This document shows positions 7,260-12,872 of a stretch of DNA of 12,872 bases, in pieces (the first letter of the stretch is position 1; the number at the start of each line of letters is the position of its first letter). Origin of the DNA: Cyanobacteria bacterium UBA9971 (GTDB lineage Bacteria; Cyanobacteriota; Vampirovibrionia; Gastranaerophilales; UBA9971); contig DNRP01000133.1 of the NCBI GenBank assembly GCA_003499955.1, positions 1 through 12,872 of the forward strand. Reading direction: 5' to 3'. The notes under the pieces are model-generated. The model saw only the letters and a list, made by a program, of their open reading frames with translations. It was not told the origin of the DNA and ran no database searches. The position numbers and the translations under genes were made by a program.

Positions 7260-7388
7260 TCAACGTGCCCAATCACAACAATTTTGTTTAATAAATAAAC
7301 TTCTCTCAGTTGGTTTTTCGTGTTTTTGAGGTTTTTTATTATTTTTATTAAATAATTTTAGAAATATGTTATTAAATAAGTTTTTCAT
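7260..7388 (-). CDS. Unrecognised 42-residue basic small protein upstream of ablA
   Basis: An ATG (7388-7386) opens a 42-codon frame ending in TGA at 7262-7260, 56 nt before ablA on the same strand. The peptide starts with an amphipathic stretch, MKNLFNNIFLKLFNKNN, in which 'LFN' recurs after eight residues. It continues with a Lys/Pro-rich middle and ends in CCDWAR. I do not recognise a family. A GAGG run lies 13 nt upstream of the ATG, farther than ideal, and an in-frame stop lies just before it, so this is the only start. It could be the first cistron of the abl operon or a regulatory leader peptide. A non-coding reading remains possible because the region is AT-rich. Confidence 0.4.
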   Translation of the reverse strand: MKNLFNNIFLKLFNKNNKKPQKHEKPTERSLFIKQNCCDWAR

Positions 7389-7517
7389 AACTGTTATTTA
7401 ACCTCTTCTTCTAATCGTCTTTGTGTATATATAAAAAGTACCCTGTTATTAATATTTAAAAGCAGGGGTTTATAAAGGACAGAAATGTTTTGTAAAATTT
7501 AATCATAAGCATTTAAT

Positions 7518-7558
7518 AAAACTAACAACTTTATAATATCATATAAGTTGTTAGTTTT
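7518..7558 (-). terminator. Terminator-like 14-bp perfect inverted repeat after the BusR-like gene
   Basis: AAAACTAACAACTT (7518-7531) and AAGTTGTTAGTTTT (7545-7558) form a perfect 14-bp stem with a 13-nt loop. Read on the minus strand it ends in a short T run and lies 70 bp past the regulator stop, as expected of a rho-independent terminator. It would also work on the other strand. The stem is low in GC. It separates the regulator from the abl genes, so the latter need their own promoter in 7389-7517. Confidence 0.55.
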
Positions 7559-7600
7559 CAAGGGCAAGCAAAAATCCCCCACAAACCAAAAACTTAGTGC

Positions 7601-7612
7601 TTATTTAAATAA
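7601..7612. repeat. 12-bp perfect palindrome TTATTTAAATAA
   Basis: A perfect palindrome 16 bp past the regulator stop, between it and the terminator. Similar words (TTATTAAATAA) occur at 7345-7355 and 7369-7379, but those lie inside the 42-codon ORF where they encode the repeated 'LFN'. It may be an operator or chance in AT-rich DNA. Confidence 0.25.
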
Positions 7613-7627
7613 TATATTTCTTAACAC

Positions 7628-8257
7628 CTATTCAGGATTGTTTTCGATAAAGTTTTCAACACGCATGTACACATTATCATTGCCTACAAAGATTATATTT
7701 TCACCTTCTTCAAAAGCAAAATAAGGTCCCGGTGAAACTAAAATTTCTTTACCCTTTTTTACTCCTAAAATAGTAGCGCCGGTATTTTGCCAAAATTTAA
7801 CTTCAGAAATCATTTTACCGATTATCCAACTTCCCTTTTCAATTTGATATTCATGCTGTTGAATTATTTTGCTTGTTTTAAATATAAAAGATTGCTCTAA
7901 AATTAAATCAATTTTTTCTTGTATTTCATTATTTATTTTATTTCTTCCAGCTATAAGTTTATTAAGATCTGATCTTAAATAATCAATATTTTCTTTCGAT
8001 GAAAATTTACTGAGAAACTCAAGTGCTTTTTCTTTTGATTTTATTATTACTCCACTGTTATGAAGGACTTCTACAACTTCCATATCAGACAATAAAGCCA
8101 TTGCTCTTCTTATAGTTTCGGGAGAAACGTTATATTCACCGGCAAGTGTTGATCTTCCTTTGATTTTTTGGTTTTCTTTAAAATCTTCACTAACAATTCT
8201 ATTTGCGACATCTATAGATATTCGTACATATCTTGGATGTTGTTCGTGGTTTGACAA
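7628..8257 (-). CDS. BusR-type transcriptional regulator (GntR winged helix + RCK_C/TrkA_C), probable c-di-AMP sensor
   Basis: A 209-residue protein in three parts. Residues 9-75 are a GntR-type winged helix (VANRIVSEDFKENQKIKGR, LAGEYNVSPETIRRAMALLSD, NSGVIIKSKEKALEFL). Residues 88-125 are predicted to form a coiled coil. Residues 138-207 are an RCK_C/TrkA_C domain (IIGKMISEVKFWQNTGATIL, VSPGPYFAFEEGE, IIFVGND). This is the architecture and length of BusR of lactococci and streptococci, which represses the betaine transporter genes busAB when cyclic di-AMP binds the RCK_C domain. Here the neighbours make osmolytes instead. The start is TTG with a GGGAG ribosome site 6 nt upstream (8268-8264); no ATG fits better. 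It is divergent from the treS-like gene and upstream of the abl genes. The architecture is clear; c-di-AMP binding is inferred. Confidence 0.87.
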   Translation of the reverse strand: MSNHEQHPRYVRISIDVANRIVSEDFKENQKIKGRSTLAGEYNVSPETIRRAMALLSDMEVVEVLHNSGVIIKSKEKALEFLSKFSSKENIDYLRSDLNKLIAGRNKINNEIQEKIDLILEQSFIFKTSKIIQQHEYQIEKGSWIIGKMISEVKFWQNTGATILGVKKGKEILVSPGPYFAFEEGENIIFVGNDNVYMRVENFIENNPE

Positions 8258-8314
8258 ATTTTTCTCCCTAATTTATAAATTTTTGTTTTTAATCAAAAAG
8301 CATTATTTGTTAAT

Positions 8315-8343
8315 ATTATTAGATTTTAAATATTTTTTGTAAA
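8315..8343 (-). promoter_or_regulatory. Promoter of the BusR-type regulator
   Basis: On the minus strand TTTACA (8343-8338), a 17-bp spacer and AATAAT (8320-8315) each match the sigma-70 consensus at five of six positions. The -10 box lies inside an 11-bp odd palindrome, TAATATTATTA (8311-8321), which could be an autoregulatory operator. The 5' leader would be about 50 nt. Confidence 0.5.
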
Positions 8344-8432
8344 GAAAATTTTTATTGCGATTTTGATTGTAAATTTTTTAAAACATTCATAAATTTTTTA
8401 GCAATTAAATTTTATCAGGAGAGTTCATAGAA

Positions 8433-8453
8433 TTGAAAGATAAAAGCGAATAA
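8433..8453 (+). CDS. Six-codon leader ORF before the trehalose synthase-like gene
   Basis: A strong Shine-Dalgarno, AGGAGAG (8418-8424), lies 8 nt before a TTG that opens the frame (M/L)-KDKSE and stops at TAA 8451-8453. The treS-like ATG follows 8 nt later and lacks a ribosome site of its own. This layout would allow reinitiation by ribosomes finishing the leader. It may instead be a displaced Shine-Dalgarno or an old start lost by a frameshift. Confidence 0.35.
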   Translation: MKDKSE

Positions 8454-8461
8454 ATAATTTT

Positions 8462-10606
8462 ATGGAGTTAGCGAATAAAATGAGCTTTATTCCGAAAATA
8501 AATTTCAATATCGAAAGTTTTTACAAAAAAAATAACGATTTTGAGAAACCAATAAATAAAATTGCATTTACAGCTCATTCTAAGCAATCTGACAAAACTG
8601 ATGTGCCTTCTCAAAATACTCAACAAGCTTATTTTCCTTATATTCCTAAAACTGGTCGTGTAAAAGAAACTCAAATACCGATTCAGCTTCAGGAAGAAAT
8701 GAGATCGGCTATAAGAAATATTTACGGCAAAAATAAAGAAGAAGAAGTTTTTGAAAATGTTTTAAAAATTGTAAAATCAGCTCGAGCTGAAAGAAGTTTC
8801 GAATTAAAAAAAGAAGATTATTCCAGACCTGCAGATTGGTATAAAAAAGAAGTAATTTACATGTTTTACCCTGATCAATTTGGGGTTAATGGAAAAAATA
8901 AACCTAATCAATTCAAAGATTTGCCCAAAATGTTTGACTATATTAAAGACTTTGGAGCAACGACTTTATATATTACACCATTTTTTGACTCCCCTATGGG
9001 AGATGGTGGTTTTGATGTAAGCAATTTAAAAGATGTAAGAAAGGATTTAGGCGGAATATCGCAGTTTGATAAATTTTTGACAAAAGCAAGGGATAAAGGA
9101 CTTAAAATTCAGGCGGATCTTGTGCTCAACCATGTATCAAACCAGCATGAGTGGTTTCAAAAAGCCCTTGCCGGCGATAAAAAATATCTGGATTATTTTA
9201 TCCATTCCGACAAGATGCCTCAATTTACAAGATATACAGACAAGCAAAAGGGTGTTGTTGTCGATTATCAAGAAGGAAAATCTGTATCAAAACGAAGATT
9301 AATGTTTCCCACAGCTTCTGAGCATCATTATGAAGAACACATAGTCAATGGAAAAAAAGAATACTTTTATCATACATTTTATCCGTTTCAGCCTGATTTG
9401 AACTGGAAAAATCCGGAATTAATGTATGAAGTCCTTGATACTTGCAAATTTTGGGCAAATAAAGGCATAGATGTATTCAGGCTGGATGCTTTGCCATTCT
9501 ATGTAAAAGAAAAAGGTACTAGTGGTGAAAATCTAAAAAAAACGCATGAAATTGTAAAATTAGTGAGTTCTTTTATGCAGGCAACAGCGCCGCGCTCTGT
9601 TTTAATCGCCGAAGCTTGCATGTGGCCTAAAGATATAAGACCTTATTTTGGCGAAGACAGAATAGTTCAAATTTCAAAAAATAAAGAAATAGAAAGAACA
9701 AATAAAATGCAAATGGCATATAATTTTCCTTATATGCCTGCAATGTGGTCAAGTGTTTTAACTGAAGATTCCAGACATTTCTGGAAAGCTTATAACAAAA
9801 CACCCGAAATCCCGGAATCTGCGGCATGGTCAATATTTTCAAGATGTCATGATGAATTGACTCTTGAAATGGTTGATATAAAAACAAGAAAAAACATTTA
9901 TGACAAACTTGTTCCCAAAGGAGCCAAATTCAGAGAAGGGCTTGGTATTGGAGGCAGGTTAGCAAATTTTTTAGATAATGACCAAAAAAAAATAGGCCTG
10001 TTAAATTCTGTCATGTTCTCACTTCCAGGTGTACCTGTTGTTTATTATGGCGATGAAATAGGAGCTAACAATAATTGGGATTATGCAAAAGAATGTGCAA
10101 AAAATCGCCAAGGGTTTAAATTAAAAAATGATTCTGCTCAAGAACCGCTAGATGAATCAAAAATTGTCGAATCCGAATTTTTTGATTCCAGAGAGATTAA
10201 CCGTGGACCTATTAATAGTAAAGACTTTTATAAAATATCTAATGATAGTCAAAATCCTAAGCATGAAATTTATGAAAATATTAAAAACCTGATAAATGCT
10301 AGGAAACAAAATCCCGCGATGACTGATGGGAAACTGATTAAAGTAGATACGAGTAAAAATAATGTATTTTCTTTTATCAAAAAAGGAAAAGCTCAGGAAA
10401 TATTAGTTTTAAATAATCTTTCAAACAAAGCTTCCAGCGTAAAGATTAATTTACCGGAAGAAACCGCACAAAAAATAACCGGTTCAAAAACTCTGTTTAA
10501 TCTGCTTACAAAAAAAGAAAAACAAATAACAACAAATATTCAGGATAATAAACATCAACTGCAAATAGAACTAGAACCTTATGAATCCGCATGGTTAAGT
10601 TTTTAA
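8462..10606 (+). CDS. treS: Trehalose synthase-like GH13 enzyme (maltose alpha-D-glucosyltransferase family) with N-terminal extension
   Basis: A 714-residue cytoplasmic glycoside hydrolase family 13 protein. Residues 1-120 have no GH13 similarity that I can see. The (beta/alpha)8 barrel runs from WYKKEVIYMFYPDQF (126-140). Conserved regions include QADLVLNHVSNQHEWF (217-232) and VFRLDALPF with nucleophile Asp342. They continue with LIAEACMWP with acid/base Glu384, and CHDELTLEM with Asp464. Segments FQPDLNWKNPE, TPEIPESAAWSIF and FSLPGVPVVYYGDEIG match trehalose synthase, which interconverts maltose and trehalose, better than amylases. A beta-sandwich C-domain ends the protein; no maltokinase domain is fused. 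The N-terminal extension and a divergent 250-300 segment make the exact reaction less certain. The first ATG has no ribosome site; an ATG at 8480 has GGAG 12 nt upstream and is an alternative. Confidence 0.8.
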   Translation: MELANKMSFIPKINFNIESFYKKNNDFEKPINKIAFTAHSKQSDKTDVPSQNTQQAYFPYIPKTGRVKETQIPIQLQEEMRSAIRNIYGKNKEEEVFENVLKIVKSARAERSFELKKEDYSRPADWYKKEVIYMFYPDQFGVNGKNKPNQFKDLPKMFDYIKDFGATTLYITPFFDSPMGDGGFDVSNLKDVRKDLGGISQFDKFLTKARDKGLKIQADLVLNHVSNQHEWFQKALAGDKKYLDYFIHSDKMPQFTRYTDKQKGVVVDYQEGKSVSKRRLMFPTASEHHYEEHIVNGKKEYFYHTFYPFQPDLNWKNPELMYEVLDTCKFWANKGIDVFRLDALPFYVKEKGTSGENLKKTHEIVKLVSSFMQATAPRSVLIAEACMWPKDIRPYFGEDRIVQISKNKEIERTNKMQMAYNFPYMPAMWSSVLTEDSRHFWKAYNKTPEIPESAAWSIFSRCHDELTLEMVDIKTRKNIYDKLVPKGAKFREGLGIGGRLANFLDNDQKKIGLLNSVMFSLPGVPVVYYGDEIGANNNWDYAKECAKNRQGFKLKNDSAQEPLDESKIVESEFFDSREINRGPINSKDFYKISNDSQNPKHEIYENIKNLINARKQNPAMTDGKLIKVDTSKNNVFSFIKKGKAQEILVLNNLSNKASSVKINLPEETAQKITGSKTLFNLLTKKEKQITTNIQDNKHQLQIELEPYESAWLSF

Positions 10607-10735
10607 GACATTTTTATAACTACTCTTTTTAAATATTTCCATAACAATCAATAATAAAGTTGCTAAAACAAGTAAAAATACCCAAGTGACAGGCTCAACA
10701 GGCTGAATTTTTAATGTGTTTGGTAGTGTCGCAAA
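10595..10735 (-). pseudogene. C-terminal remnant of a membrane protein, possibly a P-type cation ATPase
   Basis: A minus-strand frame, open from 10735 to a TAA at 10597-10595, has no start codon. It reads FATLPNTLKIQPVEPVTW, then a strong transmembrane helix (VFLLVLATLLLIVME), then a basic tail, IFKKSSYKNVLKT. This resembles the last helix of calcium- or cation-transporting P-type ATPases, though the piece is too short for certainty. It overlaps the end of the treS-like gene by 12 bases, so the original gene was convergent with it. The upstream part is gone and replaced by transposon debris at about 10725. Confidence 0.45.
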
Positions 10736-10778
10736 TTATGATAAAAAAATATCTTCCCTTGTTTTTGTCTAACCAAAT

Positions 10779-10859
10779 TTATGCTGCAAGTTTCTGAACT
10801 TCGTTAATTAAATTTTTGAGACAATAATCCTCTGTTCTTTTACTGATTTTTTGAAATAG
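10779..10859 (-). pseudogene. C-terminal fragment of a transposase
   Basis: The minus-strand frame reads LFQKISKRTEDYCLKNLIN and then EVQKLAA before a TAA at 10781-10779. The frame is open upstream to about 10890, but beyond 10860 it overlaps the plus-strand transposase piece and is probably not genuine. Its look (charged, leucine-repeating helix ending in VQKLAA) fits the C-terminus of a DDE transposase. It may be the missing end of the very family whose core lies next to it in opposite orientation. Confidence 0.45.
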
Positions 10860-11345
10860 ATTGAAAAATATGCTCGTAAACTTAAAAATTTAAAAACATC
10901 AGGTTATGAAGATGGTTTTAAAATAGTCTTTTTCTTGTGGGAAAGTTCAGGACATAGAATTCCTTTAGGCTTTGCCTTGTGGTATAAGCCAGGATTATCC
11001 CGATTAAGAAATGAATTCAAATTAAAACCTAAAATTGTATTAGCCGATGGATTTTATTCAACAGATAAGATCGTAAAACGACTCACTGATTACGGTTGGG
11101 GCTTTGTATTCAGGTGGATATGTAATAGAAAATTGTCTGATACTCCTATTAAAAAGCTAATACCTCGTGGATATGGAGAAAAAATAGGTTATTTAAAAAA
11201 CAATTCAAAAGTTAAAATTTTCAGACGTAAAAACCGTTTCTTTGAAACGAATAGAATGCTGATGAATGTCAAAAATATGGTCGGCTTGTATAAAAAACGC
11301 TGGACAATCGAAGAAGTATTTACCCATAATCCAAGAGTAGAATAA
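10860..11345 (+). pseudogene. IS4-like DDE transposase, internal fragment
   Basis: The frame opens right after a TAG at 10857. It reads IEKYARKLKNLKTSGYEDG, then SSGHRIPLGFALWYK, then VLADGFYST (the second catalytic Asp), and later VGLYKKRWTIEEVF (the Y-x-x-R-W-x-I-E-E-x-F signature with the catalytic Glu). It breaks off after IEEVF and runs into an unrelated THNPRVE tail and a stop. The N-terminus with the first Asp and the C-terminus are missing. An annotation starting at the TTG at 10935 would be artificial, since homology reaches back to 10860. It cannot be an active enzyme. Confidence 0.75.
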
Positions 11346-11432
11346 AAGATATTTCTTCTTTTATTTTAAAAATTAAGAATACTATTTAAATTAAAAAAGT
11401 AACTTTTATCTCAAATTAGCTGATATTTTGTC

Positions 11433-12872
11433 TCAATCTGGGTGATAATTTACATCCAAAATTGGTGAATAAGCTCTCAATGCTTCTTTATGTAAAGTTT
11501 CCTTGCTGACTCCCGTGTCTATTAACTCCCAAGGAAGAAGTTCGGAAAAATCTCTTTTTCTGTTCGCATACCAATCAAAATTTGGGAGTGTGTGTTCTTC
11601 CGAAATTTCTTTATAAGCTTTTGTCCAGCTTCCTATTGTTCCGCCCAGTTCGTGGACTTTTTCAAGCACATAAGACAACCTTCTGTCGCCACGGGAAATT
11701 ATTGCCTGTATGTAATCCCATTTAACGCTTGTAGGCTTAAATAAAACCTTGTTTTTATTTAATTCTTTCCTTAAATAATTGCTTCTTGTGTTAATAATTT
11801 TCTCATCAGGTCGCTCTTCTTGTTGAAAAGGGGTTTGAGCCTTTGGAACAAAAGAACTGACGCTTAAAGTCAGGTTAAAACCTTTATTTTCTTTTTTAAG
11901 TTTTTTCATTAAATTAGCGAGTTCTTCAATATCTTCCTGTGTTTCAGAAGGAAGACCGATCATCCCGTAAACTTTTAAACCTGTTAATCCGTTTTCACGG
12001 GCGATTTTAACCCCTCTAAAAATATCTTCTTCCGTGAGTTTTTTGCCTATAACTTTCCTGAGCCGTTCGCTTCCTGCTTCAACCGCAATGGTGGCTTGTT
12101 TTTGACCGCATTCAACAAGCGTTTTTACTATCAGCGGAGTGATTGTGTCAATTCTTAGCGATGAAACAGAAATTTTAAATTCTTTTTCTTTTTTGAGTTC
12201 CAAAATATAATCGCAAATCTTTTCAAAATCGGGATGCTCAGTGATTAATGCTCCGAGAAGCCCTATTTTAGAGGAATATTCAAGTCCTTTGTTTATAATT
12301 TTAATGACACTTTCGTCTACAGGATATCTGGCGGGAAGCGTAAGATAACTAGCCATACAAAAACGGCATTTTTTCGGGCAGCCGCGAGCGATTTCTATAA
12401 GAAACATGCCGGGGAATACGGATTTTTCTGTCAGTATAGGAGTGTAAAGACTTTTATTTAAGTTTTTTATATGTCTTTTGTTGATTTTTTTAGGCGCATC
12501 TTTTGTATTTTGTTTAATAGATTTGATTGTATCATCAGAATTATACTCAATATCATAGAAAGACGGGATATAAACTCCTTCAATCTTTGAAAGATGAATT
12601 AGCTGTTCTTTTTTGCTTAAATCTCTTACTTCTTTGTAAGCATTCATAATTTCATTAAGGACTTCTTCACCTTCTCCGATAATAATAATATCAAAAAAAT
12701 CCGCAAAAGGTTCGGGATTTCCCGTTAAAACAGGACCTCCTCCAAAAATCAGCGGATGATTTTCGTTTCTATCTTTTGCTCTTAAAGGAACGTTATATTT
12801 CTTAAGAATTGAAAAAATCCCCTGAAAATCAAACTCAAAAGACACAGAAAATCCCATAATTTCAACATCTTT
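11433..12872 (-). CDS. B12-binding-type radical SAM protein (TIGR03960-like), N-terminus outside the window
   Basis: The frame is open to the last base (KDVEI precedes the Met at 12857), so the gene begins beyond the window and about 479 residues are visible. The start holds the end of a cobalamin-binding-like Rossmann domain (GFSVSFEFDFQGI, PLIFGGGPVLTGNPEPFADF, IIIIGEGEEVLNEI). The radical SAM core follows, with EIARGCPKKCRFCMASY (cysteines encoded near 12380, 12368 and 12359), then AVEAGSERLRKVIGK and KVYGMIGLPSET. The C-terminal part has RGDRRLSYVLEK, LPWELIDTGVSKE and ILDVNYHPD. This resembles the uncharacterised TIGR03960 radical SAM group; the reaction is unknown. It ends 87 bp from the transposase remnant. 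Confidence 0.85.
   Translation of the reverse strand, partial: KDVEIMGFSVSFEFDFQGIFSILKKYNVPLRAKDRNENHPLIFGGGPVLTGNPEPFADFFDIIIIGEGEEVLNEIMNAYKEVRDLSKKEQLIHLSKIEGVYIPSFYDIEYNSDDTIKSIKQNTKDAPKKINKRHIKNLNKSLYTPILTEKSVFPGMFLIEIARGCPKKCRFCMASYLTLPARYPVDESVIKIINKGLEYSSKIGLLGALITEHPDFEKICDYILELKKEKEFKISVSSLRIDTITPLIVKTLVECGQKQATIAVEAGSERLRKVIGKKLTEEDIFRGVKIARENGLTGLKVYGMIGLPSETQEDIEELANLMKKLKKENKGFNLTLSVSSFVPKAQTPFQQEERPDEKIINTRSNYLRKELNKNKVLFKPTSVKWDYIQAIISRGDRRLSYVLEKVHELGGTIGSWTKAYKEISEEHTLPNFDWYANRKRDFSELLPWELIDTGVSKETLHKEALRAYSPILDVNYHPD

Larger units (their letters stand above)
10725..11345. mobile_element. Remnant of one or two IS elements with parts in opposite orientation
   Basis: The left part (about 10725-10859) carries the 3' end of a transposase on the minus strand. 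The right part (about 10860-11320) carries the catalytic core of an IS4-like transposase on the plus strand. AAATATCTT at 10747-10755 is matched in inverse by AAGATATTT at 11346-11354, close to both edges. The block interrupts a membrane-protein gene on the left. Neither transposase piece is complete, so the element is immobile. The 3' flank (11346-11432) holds only a weak ATAAAAGA/TCTTTTAT hairpin. Confidence 0.6.

Noticed and set aside
7345..7402. Phased AT palindromes (TTATTAAATAA twice 24 bp apart, GTTATTTAAC 24 bp further) as operators upstream of ablA
   Set aside because: The two 11-mers fall inside the 42-codon ORF, where the 24-base period equals eight codons and encodes the repeated 'LFN'. 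The third overlaps its leader. A coding explanation is at least as good.
7440..7469. CCCTG/CAGGG hairpin upstream of the abl operon as a riboswitch or attenuator
   Set aside because: Only a five-pair stem with a 17-nt AT loop. No T run and no recognisable riboswitch core, such as a ydaO-type c-di-AMP element.
7473..7502. Five-codon plus-strand ORF (MFCKI) with an AAAGGA site followed by the inverted repeat at 7518-7558, as a small leader gene
   Set aside because: Too short to judge, no downstream plus-strand gene until 8433, and no convincing promoter. It is better explained as chance between the abl promoter region and the regulator's terminator.
10935..11345. Intact 136-residue protein-coding gene starting at the TTG at 10935
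   Set aside because: The same frame continues upstream to 10860 with transposase homology, and both ends of the transposase are missing. It is a fragment, not a gene.
1..12872. CRISPR array, phage defence system or biosynthetic gene cluster
   Set aside because: No regularly spaced direct repeats with unique spacers, no cas or known defence proteins, and no modular synthase were seen. The radical SAM genes alone do not make a cluster.

Overview
This window is AT-rich bacterial DNA with compact bacterial genes, Shine-Dalgarno-led starts and several TTG starts. It looks like an accessory chromosomal region of a low-GC bacterium. Two B12-type radical SAM proteins, an N-terminal 'NKIAFTAHSK'-like segment on a cytoplasmic enzyme and the overall codon use suggest a relative of the gut Melainabacteria (Gastranaerophilales). 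That placement is an impression, not something the sequence proves.

Layout, left to right. (1) 1-932, minus strand: the 5' end of pheT, a tRNA-Arg(CCG), and a small exported TRL-family protein whose stop codon lies 6 nt upstream of the tRNA. A decayed copy of the tRNA 3' half lies between the tRNA and pheT. (2) 1080-3346: a serine alpha/beta hydrolase (plus) and a B12-binding/radical SAM/DUF4070 protein (minus), convergent, with stop codons sharing four bases. (3) 3347-3796: a gene-poor gap with a bulged hairpin, a 3x10-bp GGGAAG tandem repeat between short inverted repeats, and a 17-codon micro-ORF. (4) 3797-4933, minus: a phosphodiester glycosidase-family protein with an N-terminal membrane anchor. 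(5) 5040-10606: a probable osmoadaptation island. ablB and ablA (Nepsilon-acetyl-beta-lysine synthesis) overlap on the minus strand and are preceded by an unannotated 42-codon ORF. Upstream lies a BusR-type regulator (GntR winged helix plus RCK_C/TrkA_C). Divergent from it is a trehalose synthase-like GH13 enzyme with a 120-residue N-terminal extension. (6) 10595-11345: wreckage, namely the C-terminal end of a membrane protein (perhaps a P-type cation ATPase) and two transposase pieces in opposite orientations. (7) 11433-12872, minus: a second B12-type radical SAM protein whose N-terminus runs off the window.

The most interesting unit is region 5. BusR proteins in Gram-positive bacteria repress osmolyte uptake when bound to cyclic di-AMP. 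Here a protein of the same architecture sits between genes for making two different compatible solutes, Nepsilon-acetyl-beta-lysine and (probably) trehalose. I infer a c-di-AMP-controlled osmolyte-synthesis regulon. The regulator also has a well-formed promoter with a palindrome over its -10 box, and the treS-like gene has a six-codon leader ORF. The 42-codon ORF ahead of ablA may be a further, undescribed member.
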